A stretch of DNA of 64,000 nt, taken from assembly GCA_964512095.1 (NCBI GenBank), contig CAZEIH010000002.1:124001-188000 (forward strand), given 5' to 3'. Origin of the DNA: DTU013 sp964512095. Lineage in GTDB: Bacteria; Bacillota; Clostridia; Acetivibrionales; DTU013. Positions 43,112-51,157 of this stretch are shown here, in pieces (the stretch's first letter is position 1; every line of letters begins with the position of its first letter). Position numbers and translations under genes: made by a program. Under the pieces are notes generated by a model. That model was not told the DNA's origin. It worked only from the letters and a program-made list of their open reading frames with translations, and ran no database searches.

Positions 43112-45037
43112 TCACCTACCCGCTATTCCAAGTCTATTAACAATTGTTTCCATCATTGTATCCATTATATTGAGTACTCTTGAAGCCGCATCGTATGCAA
43201 ACTTAAATTTCATCATGTTTGACATTTCCTCATCCATAGAGACACCTGTTATTGAAGTCCTCTGCGCATCAGCCGACTCCACCAGCTTACTCTGGCTTTC
43301 TGCGATCCTTGACGAATCGGCGCCATTGTTCCCCATGTTCAGTATTATATCCTGATAATAGTCATCCACGCTTACAACCCCCGTACTATCCCTGATTATT
43401 AACTTATGCCTCAGGTTTGCTATCTCAAGAGCGTTTGAATTATCTCCACTCTCTCCCGTTTTGGATGCAGCCATATTTGATAGGTCTGACAGGTTGGAGT
43501 TTAGCCTTATATTCCCCATTTCCAGTGGTTTACTTGAACTTATCGCCACAAAGAAATCCTCTCCATAACTTGCCGGATCCTTAATATTCATTCCGCTTCT
43601 ATGCAGATAATTCACCTCTCTGAGCATAGCATTAACCAAGGCGTTTAGCCTCTGCTTCAGTTGTGATACTACATTCAAAGACTCTCCAACCAATGAGTAG
43701 TTAGATACGACATCCATATTTGTATCAGATGCCATATTTGTTGTAATGGCCTCATATGAGCCTAAGTCAATGAAATCCGTCAGGCTATATGTACTACCAT
43801 CTAAAGCACCGGCAAAGCTATCCCATGCAGCAGTATTATCAGTTATTACCGATGTATCCATTCCTACACTTTCCAATGCATTTCTCAACACATCCATGTC
43901 TGCCGGCACTCCATTAGTCAGGAGTATTGCATACTTGTTGGAATTAGCCCTGAAGCCTGTCGTTGAACCTATTTGATTGGCCAAATCATCAGCATTTGAT
44001 GCATCTATGACTCTAACATTATAATCCAGACCTCTTTTGTCTAGTTCATTTGTATATGCAGCAATTTGATCTGCTATTTCATCTGAAGCTGTAGTACTTG
44101 TATCTACATAAAAAACCACATCGGCCTTTGTGTTAGGTGTACCGTTCTCATAGCTTCCTATTGCACCGGAAACATCTCCCCTTGACTCCATAAGTCCCCT
44201 TATGATACCGCTGCTTACGGGTACCTCAATACTAGTCCCTGCCAGCTTCGGAACAAAGAAATTTTCTCCGACTTTTCTCTCTGCTGCATACAGATCTGTG
44301 CTGACACCCTTCTGAACGATGAAATACCCGCCCATTGTTACGTCTATCTGGCCATCCTGCATTTCATTGATATCTACTTTAACCAGCTTGGTTAGTCTGT
44401 CTATCAACGTATTACGCTGATCTCTGTAATCGCTGGCAGTATCTCCTGAAACCTCTGATTTTAATATCTTAACATTAAGATTAGCTATTTCCCTTGTTAC
44501 CTCATTAACCTCGGCAATCCTTACCGTGATCTCAGTATTCAGGTCATTCTGAAGCCTATCAAGCTGGGAGCCCATATGGTTAATTTGCTGAACCAAAGCC
44601 TCGCTTCTCTGCCTTACAAGAGCCCTAATCGTAAGGCTGTCCGGTTCCTTGGAAAGCTCCTGCCATGAATCCCAAAACTTATTGAGTACATTTTGGAGTC
44701 CTGATTCCATAGGCTCAGCCATAATAGCTTCCACATCGCTAAAGGTTTTTCGCCGGGTTTCCCAGTATCCCAACGTAGTATTTTCTTGCCTGTATATGTT
44801 ATCAAGGAAGGTATGCCTAATCTGCCTGATATCCTGAATATCAGCTCCAAGACCAAGCTGTACCATTCCACCCCGTGACATCACAGTTTCAACAGGGCCA
44901 TTTTTTATCATAGCCTGCTGTCTCACATAACCTGCAGTATTCACATTAGCAATATTATGACCTGTTACATATAGTCCGCGTTCGTTGACTAAAAGACCAG
45001 AACGCGCTATTTCGTAACTGGCAAACCCTACGCCCAT
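43112..45037 (-). CDS. FlgK paralogue with von Willebrand A-like insert
   Basis: A second HAP1-type protein, 641 residues, directly upstream of flgK. The axial ends are normal (VTGHNIANVNTAGYVRQQA; SMDEEMSNMMKFKFAYDAASR). Between about residues 300 and 445 an additional domain interrupts the usual link from GIIRGLMESRG to VSQLKQRLNALVNAM. It reads VVFYVDTSTTASDEIADQIA, then LDYNVRVIDASN, then KYAILLTNG, a VWA/Rossmann-like alternation of strands and helices with a possible MIDAS-type D-x-S-x-T. It would sit in the surface-exposed D2/D3 region. The VWA call is inferred from pattern only. Confidence 0.82.
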   Translation of the reverse strand: MGVGFASYEIARSGLLVNERGLYVTGHNIANVNTAGYVRQQAMIKNGPVETVMSRGGMVQLGLGADIQDIRQIRHTFLDNIYRQENTTLGYWETRRKTFSDVEAIMAEPMESGLQNVLNKFWDSWQELSKEPDSLTIRALVRQRSEALVQQINHMGSQLDRLQNDLNTEITVRIAEVNEVTREIANLNVKILKSEVSGDTASDYRDQRNTLIDRLTKLVKVDINEMQDGQIDVTMGGYFIVQKGVSTDLYAAERKVGENFFVPKLAGTSIEVPVSSGIIRGLMESRGDVSGAIGSYENGTPNTKADVVFYVDTSTTASDEIADQIAAYTNELDKRGLDYNVRVIDASNADDLANQIGSTTGFRANSNKYAILLTNGVPADMDVLRNALESVGMDTSVITDNTAAWDSFAGALDGSTYSLTDFIDLGSYEAITTNMASDTNMDVVSNYSLVGESLNVVSQLKQRLNALVNAMLREVNYLHRSGMNIKDPASYGEDFFVAISSSKPLEMGNIRLNSNLSDLSNMAASKTGESGDNSNALEIANLRHKLIIRDSTGVVSVDDYYQDIILNMGNNGADSSRIAESQSKLVESADAQRTSITGVSMDEEMSNMMKFKFAYDAASRVLNIMDTMMETIVNRLGIAGR

Positions 45038-45049
45038 AAATATGGCCTC

Positions 45050-45568
45050 CTATAATTTCATATCAAAGAAGTTGCGCTTCTTGGAATCATTGGATTGTCC
45101 GGATTCTCCATATATGTCTCCGGATGATTCGGCATTTGAAAGGACATTAACTGAGAAATCGATATAATCCAGTGAATTTTTAATAAGCTTGGAGTTCATG
45201 ACATTGGCGTTACTCAGATCACTAAAAAGCCCTGCCATTTTTTCGCTACAATCCTTTAATTCCTTTGATTGTTCAGTGGAAAGTATCTTTTCAAGCTCAG
45301 AAATTGTTATTTCCTCAGGCTTTCTTCCCAACTTGTCAGCATACTCAATTACAAGTGCCTCCCGCTCCTCCTCCAGCTTACCCAGCTGAAGTATCATCGT
45401 TTGCTCAGCTCTTGTAATACCCTCAAGCTCAGTCACCCTGCCCTTGACTATCACATCTGTTTTTTCCTTAGACAGCGTCAGAATGCCTTCATAAATTGTT
45501 GCTTCTTTGTTAAGTATATCTATGAGTTTTTTTACTGAAACAGTATCCAAAGCTCCACCACCTATCAC
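45050..45568 (-). CDS. flgN: Flagellar export chaperone FlgN
   Basis: A helical protein of up to 172 residues (coiled-coil stretches about 15-100), the presumed export chaperone for FlgK and FlgL. The tail KKRNFFDMKL is FlgN-like. The start is uncertain: a GTG at 45568, or a TTG at 45550 that sits behind GGTGGAGC. Order flgM-flgN-flgK-flgK supports the call. It is followed by flgK2 after 12 bases. Confidence 0.85.
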   Translation of the reverse strand: MIGGGALDTVSVKKLIDILNKEATIYEGILTLSKEKTDVIVKGRVTELEGITRAEQTMILQLGKLEEEREALVIEYADKLGRKPEEITISELEKILSTEQSKELKDCSEKMAGLFSDLSNANVMNSKLIKNSLDYIDFSVNVLSNAESSGDIYGESGQSNDSKKRNFFDMKL

Positions 45569-45614
45569 ATATCCAACCCGGGAAAAAGGAGAGTTGTTAA
45601 ACTCCCCAAGTACA

Positions 45615-45902
45615 TCATGCCTTTATATCCAATAAGCCTTTTATTATCTTGTCAGCCACATCCCGGCCACCTACGCTGTACTTTCCTGTTTGGATGCTTT
45701 CTGTAAGACTATTTACCTTATCGCTGCGTATATCCGCTACTCCCTTCAGGGCTCTGTAAACCGTCTGGAAGTCCTTGGCCTCATTAGATATTGAAAGGAC
45801 ATCCTTCTTTGATGAAACTGCCCCTGCCCTATTTACTCTTCCAATATTCTTTTGCGAACCGTATACGCCGGTAATTTTGGAAATATCACCTGGTATTCTC
45901 AT
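45615..45902 (-). CDS. flgM: Anti-sigma-28 factor FlgM
   Basis: Inhibitor of sigma-D until the hook is finished. 95 residues, with the C-terminal FlgM pattern DVLSISNEAKDFQTVYRALKG (split after AKDF), VNSLTESIQTGKYSVGGRDVADKIIKGLL. AAGGTGAG precedes the ATG; a sigma-D-like promoter lies 44-70 bases upstream of the ATG, in the yvyF-flgM gap, giving the usual feedback loop. Confidence 0.93.
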   Translation of the reverse strand: MRIPGDISKITGVYGSQKNIGRVNRAGAVSSKKDVLSISNEAKDFQTVYRALKGVADIRSDKVNSLTESIQTGKYSVGGRDVADKIIKGLLDIKA

Positions 45903-45945
45903 ATAAACCACTCACCTTAAATCTTTCTTTTCATTCTTATATAGT

Positions 45946-45972
45946 ATATCGGTAAAACCTCATGCTCTATTA
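45946..45972 (-). promoter_or_regulatory. Sigma-D-like promoter of flgM
   Basis: Minus strand TAAT, 16 bases, CCGATAT, between yvyF and flgM. The -10 is perfect; the -35 has one mismatch to TAAA. Confidence 0.65.
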
Positions 45973-45982
45973 ACTGTATTTA

Positions 45983-46414
45983 TTATTTCTTCTCATAACC
46001 CTTATTCATATATCTCATACCAAATGAGCTATTTTTTTCTGTCTTCACGCTGTCAAGCTCACTCTTAAACTCACTGGCCGCACTTCTTAATCCTGATGTA
46101 AGGCTTCTTTCACATTCCTGACAGTACCTTCCGGTTTTAACAGATCTACCGCAGTTCTCACACTCCAATACCAAATTACCTTCATCACCTGCAATTTCAA
46201 GCCTTCCGTCCTTCAAAAATCTCTTGATCTTCTCTACACTAATATCAAGTTCAACAGACACCTGTGTCAAGCTTGCTTTTGGGTTATCATATAAATACTC
46301 CTTTACCTTCTTGAAATCCACCTCGTCCTGCTCTTTACAAGATAAACAAAGGGGCGCTCCCCCAATATAATTGTAAATCCTACCACACCTCCTGCAATTC
46401 CTCACATCTGGCAT
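45983..46414 (-). CDS. yvyF: YvyF/TIGR03826-like flagellar operon protein
   Basis: A 143-residue protein with a zinc-finger-like N-terminus (CRRCGRIYNYIGGAPLCLSC), a helix-turn-helix-like middle (DNPKASLTQVSVELDISVEK, IKRFLKDGRLEI) and a second CxxC set (CENCGRSVKTGRYCQEC). This is the architecture of YvyF, encoded between comFC and flgM in Bacillus. A role in flagellar gene expression is proposed for the family. GGGAGG lies before the ATG; the start overlaps nothing, lying 17 bases after comF. Confidence 0.88.
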   Translation of the reverse strand: MPDVRNCRRCGRIYNYIGGAPLCLSCKEQDEVDFKKVKEYLYDNPKASLTQVSVELDISVEKIKRFLKDGRLEIAGDEGNLVLECENCGRSVKTGRYCQECERSLTSGLRSAASEFKSELDSVKTEKNSSFGMRYMNKGYEKK

Positions 46415-46430
46415 AATATTACCTCCCAAT

Positions 46431-47105
46431 TCATTTTCTTCCGGTTGCAACAACTACGGCAAATACTCTTTCAGCCCCTGCCTGCTTAAGCACCCTACTG
46501 CATTCTTCAAGTGTTGAACCTGTTGTTAATATATCATCCACCAATAGGATAGTACATCCCCGTACTTTAGTAGGCTTTGTAACAGTAAAAGCTCCCCGTA
46601 CATTTTGATTTCTCTTCTGCTTATCCAATAGGCTTTGTGCCTCGGTATATCTGTCTCTCTTGAGCAAATGTGAACGTTCCGGTAATCTTAGTATCCTGCT
46701 GAGGGCCTTTGAAATCAGATATGCTTGATTATAGCCTCTTGAAAACTCCTTATGCTTATGAAGAGGCACACTCAACACCATATTGTATTTATTTGCATCG
46801 CTAATCTTCCCTATCTTGTCAGCTAAAAGCTTTGCATAAGTCCTGTAATAGCTTGGCTTGTTATAAAATTTAAATCTTATCAGGGATTCCTTTACCATAC
46901 CAGTATATTCAAATATACTAATAACCCCGTCGCAATAATTCTCATCCTCATCTGGCGATGTTTTATGAACCACCTTCCCTATAATCGGAAGCTTTGCATA
47001 GCAAGCCGGGCATATATGAAGCGCTACATCATGGTCCAAAAGCTTCTGGCAAAAAATGCACTTGGGTGGATAAACGACATTAATAATATTTTCAATAAAG
47101 CCCAT
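46431..47105 (-). CDS. comFC: ComF-family phosphoribosyltransferase-like protein (ComFC)
   Basis: A 224-residue double-zinc-ribbon plus PRTase-fold protein. Zinc cysteines are in CIFCQKLLDHDVALHICPAC; the PRPP-type loop is ILLVDDILTTGSTLEEC. ComFC supports uptake of transforming DNA in competent bacteria; here, as in B. subtilis, it leads the late flagellar genes. A perfect sigma-D promoter in the end of recD2 would drive it together with yvyF and flgM. It is 20 bases after recD2. Confidence 0.92.
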   Translation of the reverse strand: MGFIENIINVVYPPKCIFCQKLLDHDVALHICPACYAKLPIIGKVVHKTSPDEDENYCDGVISIFEYTGMVKESLIRFKFYNKPSYYRTYAKLLADKIGKISDANKYNMVLSVPLHKHKEFSRGYNQAYLISKALSRILRLPERSHLLKRDRYTEAQSLLDKQKRNQNVRGAFTVTKPTKVRGCTILLVDDILTTGSTLEECSRVLKQAGAERVFAVVVATGRK

Positions 47106-47125
47106 TAACCTTCAGCCCGCTTTCT

Positions 47126-49354
47126 TCATAGTATATCGGCATATCCGGAAAATGTTTTAAGTTTGTCTGATAAACCTGAAAACCTCAACGTTTCTTGTTT
47201 ATTCCCTACCATTTCGCAAAGGGACTTCTCATTTCCCACCAACACGACCATTTCCTTGGCTCTAGTCACAGCAGTATATAAAAGATTACGTGTCATCAGT
47301 ACCTGGGGTCCCGGGAATATTGGTATGACCACAACAGGGAACTCAGACCCCTGACTTTTATGTATAGTAATGGCAAACGAAGGTTCAATCTCATCGATAA
47401 TGTTAAAATCGTACACTGCCAGTCTATCATCATCAAACATTACTTCAATTTTCATAGCATCTTCATCAATTCTTTTGATAGCTCCCATATCGCCATTAAA
47501 TATTCCCGTTCCTTCTTCTCCAGCATTGTTAGGCCGCTCCCATCTGAGTGAGTAATTATTTCTTACCTGCATTACTCTGTCACCTTCCCTGAATACATAA
47601 GACCGGGAGGCCTTTTCAGTCTTCCTTGTATCAGGAGCATTAAGTGCCCTCTGCAGTTCCACATTAAGGCTAACCACACCTGCAGGTCCTTTCTTTGTGG
47701 GAGTCAGCACCTGTATATCCTTCAGTGGATCAAGGCCATATGTATCCGGTAGCCTCCTGGAGCAAAGGTCAACCACTGTGTGGGCTATATGCTCAAGGGA
47801 TTTCCTTGTTAGGAAAAAGAAGTCCTTGTCCTTTGCATATAGTATCGGCGCCTCGCCCTTATTAATTTTGTGGGCATTGATAATAATCATACTTTCCTCT
47901 GCCTGCCTGAATATCTCTGTAAGCCTTACAGTCTTTATACTACTACAGTTAACTATGTCAAGTAAGACGCTTCCTGCTCCTACTGATGGCAGCTGATCCC
48001 CATCTCCCACAAGGATAACCCTTGCACCGGCAGGAATCGCCTTAAGCAGGTGGTTCATTATCAATATGTCAACCATGGACATTTCGTCAATAATAATCAC
48101 ATCAGCCTCAATGGGATTCTCCTCATTCCTTTGGAATGCAAGGTCGCTTTCATCAGTAGTATAGCCGATTTCTAAGAGCCTGTGTATGGTTTTCGCCTCA
48201 AAGCCTGTTGCTTCAGACATTCTTTTTGCCGCTCTACCCGTCGGCGCAGCCAGCGCAATTTTATGACCTTCCTCCATCAGCAATCGGATTATGCATTTTA
48301 TAATCGTCGTTTTCCCCGTACCCGGTCCCCCTGTAATGACAAGTAATCCATTTAAAACAGCTTCTCGGACAGCTTCCCTCTGTAGCGGATCAAGCTTCAA
48401 CCCCTCCTCCTGCTCAAATCTGGATAGCTTTTCGTTCAGGTCATGCTGGCTTTTGTCAAAATGTGTTGTCGCCAAACTCAGAAGCCTTTTTGTCACAAAT
48501 TGCTCTGCATTATAGAAGGAAGATAAATATATAAGATTGCTGCCGTCTTTTTTCTCAACCTGGACCGCCTTGTCAAATACCAGCGAAATAAGAGCATCTT
48601 CAATGTTTATGTCACAAATCCCCAGCAATTGAGCTGAATATTCCTTGAGCATTTCCTCTGGCAAATATGTATGTCCATTAGCCGCTGCATGGCTCAAGGT
48701 GTATTTTATCCCACTTCTTATCCTAAAGCGAGATACAGGATCAATACCTAACCTCATAGCAATCCTATCGGCTGTTCTAAAACCTATCCTGAATACTTCC
48801 TCACACAGCCTGTACGGGTTCTCTTTTATCCTGGCAACCGCCATCTCAGCATATGCCTTGTGGATCTTTATACATACAGAAGGACTGATACCATATTCCT
48901 GAAGGAACATAACTACGTCTCGAAGACCTCTCTGCTCATTGAGGGCTTGTCCTATGTTTATTGCCTTATCCAGACTGATGCCCTTAATTTCTGATAAGCA
49001 CTGGGGTTCTCTGGCAATTATTTCCAAGGTTTCTGTACCAAAGCGCTGAACTATCTTTGCTGCAGTAGCAGGGCCAACACCCTTTACTATCCCTGAGGCC
49101 AAATACTTTTCTATTCCATCCGCCGTCTGGGGAAGAATCTTTTCATAAAGCTCGACCTTGAACTGATCCCCGTAGTCAGGATGCCTAACCCACTTGCCGC
49201 TTGCTTTGACGGTTTCCCCTTCATTTATAAATGGCATGTAGCCTACAGCAGTAATGACTTTGCTTTTAGCAAATATTTCACATACTGTATAACCATTTGC
49301 ATCGTTTTTGTAAATAATGTCATCTATGACGCCTTCAATAACAGTCAGATTCAT
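47126..49354 (-). CDS. recD2: ATP-dependent DNA helicase RecD2
   Basis: A 5'-3' superfamily 1B helicase of 742 residues, of the RecD-like type not associated with RecBC. It has the N-terminal RecD2 extension with helix-hairpin-helix-like parts (GVGPATAAKIVQRFG), Walker A VITGGPGTGKTTIIKCI, Walker B VIIIDEMSMVDILI, motif III GDGDQLPSVGAGSVL and C-terminal motifs FAITIHKSQGSEFPVVVIP and LLYTAVTRAKEMVVLVG. It acts in DNA repair and replication-fork processing. The last 40 bases carry the sigma-D promoter for the next gene. Confidence 0.96.
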   Translation of the reverse strand: MNLTVIEGVIDDIIYKNDANGYTVCEIFAKSKVITAVGYMPFINEGETVKASGKWVRHPDYGDQFKVELYEKILPQTADGIEKYLASGIVKGVGPATAAKIVQRFGTETLEIIAREPQCLSEIKGISLDKAINIGQALNEQRGLRDVVMFLQEYGISPSVCIKIHKAYAEMAVARIKENPYRLCEEVFRIGFRTADRIAMRLGIDPVSRFRIRSGIKYTLSHAAANGHTYLPEEMLKEYSAQLLGICDINIEDALISLVFDKAVQVEKKDGSNLIYLSSFYNAEQFVTKRLLSLATTHFDKSQHDLNEKLSRFEQEEGLKLDPLQREAVREAVLNGLLVITGGPGTGKTTIIKCIIRLLMEEGHKIALAAPTGRAAKRMSEATGFEAKTIHRLLEIGYTTDESDLAFQRNEENPIEADVIIIDEMSMVDILIMNHLLKAIPAGARVILVGDGDQLPSVGAGSVLLDIVNCSSIKTVRLTEIFRQAEESMIIINAHKINKGEAPILYAKDKDFFFLTRKSLEHIAHTVVDLCSRRLPDTYGLDPLKDIQVLTPTKKGPAGVVSLNVELQRALNAPDTRKTEKASRSYVFREGDRVMQVRNNYSLRWERPNNAGEEGTGIFNGDMGAIKRIDEDAMKIEVMFDDDRLAVYDFNIIDEIEPSFAITIHKSQGSEFPVVVIPIFPGPQVLMTRNLLYTAVTRAKEMVVLVGNEKSLCEMVGNKQETLRFSGLSDKLKTFSGYADIL
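47133..47159 (-). promoter_or_regulatory. Perfect sigma-D promoter inside the 3' end of recD2
   Basis: Minus strand TAAA, 15 bases, GCCGATAT: a full match to the sigma-28 consensus. It starts 28 bases upstream of the comF ATG and lies within the last codons of recD2, so comF-yvyF-flgM and the following genes can be transcribed by sigma-D. Confidence 0.75.
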
Positions 49355-49472
49355 CTCATCCCTTGCAACACCTCATGTACGTATCGCTTTTCAAAATATT
49401 TTTACTAACATATATAGTATATATTACTTTGCAATGGGTGAAAAGATTAATCATAGTGACAATAGCTTATAA

Positions 49473-49826
49473 TCACTTCTCAAAGTCTTTGAGAATACTA
49501 TCCATATGGCATATCTTCATAACCCTAATACTTGGGAAATTTTTCTCCAGCCTTTCCAATAAAGCATAGGTGCTGTCTGTCGAATTCATATCGACGATGA
49601 CCAGCTTCTTATCTGACAATAGCTTGGAAGCAAATTCTCTTTTTACTGCATATCTCACAATATATTCAATATGTTCCTCTGCATCCTGCACCAGTAAAAC
49701 TGCTCTGACCTTCGGATGGCGCCCTGCTATCGTGCAACTTATAAATTCAAATATACCTAATATCAGAACAGTCAGCCCATATACTGCTAGCACATATACA
49801 ATGCATTGAAGAACATCAAAAAACAT
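49473..49826 (-). CDS. Small single-pass membrane protein with GT2-like cytoplasmic domain
   Basis: A 117-residue protein with an N-terminal membrane helix (IVYVLAVYGLTVLILGIFEFI) followed by a small domain with beta-alpha character (VRAVLLVQDAEEHIEYIVRY; KLVIVDMNSTDSTYALLERL). The segment VDMNSTDST resembles the nucleotide-sugar loop of family 2 glycosyltransferases, but the rest of such an enzyme is absent. Function unknown; orientation is divergent to the HD-GYP gene. Confidence 0.6.
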   Translation of the reverse strand: MFFDVLQCIVYVLAVYGLTVLILGIFEFISCTIAGRHPKVRAVLLVQDAEEHIEYIVRYAVKREFASKLLSDKKLVIVDMNSTDSTYALLERLEKNFPSIRVMKICHMDSILKDFEK

Positions 49827-49925
49827 AATATTTCTCCTAAAGCTTTAATAATATATGTATATTCAATTAGTCAAGCAGATGTTACGGTATTATTTTTACA
49901 TGATTGTTTTTATTTCAACAAATTA

Positions 49926-49934
49926 TGGTATAAT
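49926..49934 (+). promoter_or_regulatory. Extended -10 promoter of the HD-GYP gene
   Basis: Plus strand TGGTATAAT, 60 bases upstream of the ATG; the -35 region is T-rich without a close match. Confidence 0.5.
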
Positions 49935-49993
49935 TAAATTACATAAAAATAATATTCGTTGTATCCATAGTAAATAACTCAGGTGATATTGTA

Positions 49994-51049
49994 ATGATTC
50001 CATTAATGCTTTCACAATTAAAGCCCGGTATGAAACTGGCGAAGGATGTAATACTACCCGACGGTAGACTTCTTCTTCTCTCAGGCTTTGCTATAAAACC
50101 TATGTCTCTAAGAAAGCTTAAGGCATTCAATGTGGATAAGGTATACATAGAAGAAGGCAATTATGAGCCCATTGAAGAATTTGAAGAGGAAAGAGTTTAC
50201 AACCATGCAGTTGAAACAATAAAAGATATATTCACAATGACAAGGAAAAATCGTGACTCCGACATTACAGTCGTAAAAGATACTGTGAATAATATAATGC
50301 ATCAACTTATCGAGAACGATACTCTATTGCTTCAACTTACAGGGATAAGAGATATAGACAATTATACATACATGCACTCAGTAGATGTTTGTATTTACTC
50401 ATTAATACTTGGTAAAAAGCTCGGTTATGGTAATGAGCAGCTGATGTCGCTGGGGATGGGTGCTATTCTACATGATATAGGCAAATGCAAGGTTCCTCTG
50501 AATATTCTCCAGAAGCCTGCCATTCTAACCAGTGAAGAATTTAGTCTAATGAAACTTCATTCAGTGCATGGCTGTGAAATAATACAAAACTCATACCATC
50601 TAGGAACAAAAATCGCCGGCATTGCATTCCAGCATCATGAAAAGTGGGACGGTTCCGGATACCCGCTAGGTATATCCGCTAATTCAATAGGACCGCTGGC
50701 AAGGATTGTAGCGCTATCTGATGTGTATGACGCCCTTACATCAGACAGGGTGTATAAAAGGAGGGAATTACCTCATATTGCCGCAGAGTATATAAAGCAA
50801 AACTCAGGCACTCAATTTGACCCCTTTATTGTCGAGCTTTTCTTAAGTAGCATCGCCGTATATAGCGAAGGTACCATTGTACTTCTAAACACCGGAGAAG
50901 TCGGAAGCATAGTATCTTCGGGAGAGTTTCCAGGGGAAAAACAGAAAATTAGCGTATTCTCAAATAAAGCTGGTCCTCCTGTACTCCTTCCTTATATCGT
51001 TGACCTTAGTGAAAATAGAAATGTCGAAATTGTCGAAATCTTTTTATGA
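49994..51049 (+). CDS. HD-GYP domain protein, probable cyclic-di-GMP phosphodiesterase
   Basis: A 351-residue soluble protein. The N-terminal part (about 1-110) has no named sensor domain (a DUF3391-like region is possible). The HD-GYP domain follows, with YMHSVDVCIYSLILGKKLG, the metal site LHDIGKCKVP, the HHEKWDGSGYPLGIS signature and SDVYDALTSDRVYKR. The key residues H-D, HH and GYP are intact, so hydrolysis of c-di-GMP is likely. AGGTG precedes the ATG. In a motile, pilus-bearing cell it may affect the swimming-adhesion choice. Confidence 0.92.
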   Translation: MIPLMLSQLKPGMKLAKDVILPDGRLLLLSGFAIKPMSLRKLKAFNVDKVYIEEGNYEPIEEFEEERVYNHAVETIKDIFTMTRKNRDSDITVVKDTVNNIMHQLIENDTLLLQLTGIRDIDNYTYMHSVDVCIYSLILGKKLGYGNEQLMSLGMGAILHDIGKCKVPLNILQKPAILTSEEFSLMKLHSVHGCEIIQNSYHLGTKIAGIAFQHHEKWDGSGYPLGISANSIGPLARIVALSDVYDALTSDRVYKRRELPHIAAEYIKQNSGTQFDPFIVELFLSSIAVYSEGTIVLLNTGEVGSIVSSGEFPGEKQKISVFSNKAGPPVLLPYIVDLSENRNVEIVEIFL

Positions 51050-51081
51050 TGCATATGAGACAATGGGACGGTTATAACAGC

Positions 51082-51143
51082 AGGAAGACCGGCACTCATT
51101 AGGAGCTGTTCGCGAAACAGTCCAAATGAGTATCGGTCTTCCT
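51082..51143. terminator. Long hairpin between the convergent HD-GYP and metK genes
   Basis: AGGAAGACCG and CGGTCTTCCT pair at the base, then ACTCATT/AATGAGT and CTGTT/AACAG. It lies in the 108-base convergent gap and is probably a two-way terminator, though without a strong T-run. A GGGACGGTT motif (51065-51073) precedes it. Confidence 0.6.
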
Positions 51144-51157
51144 CTTGCTTCACTACC

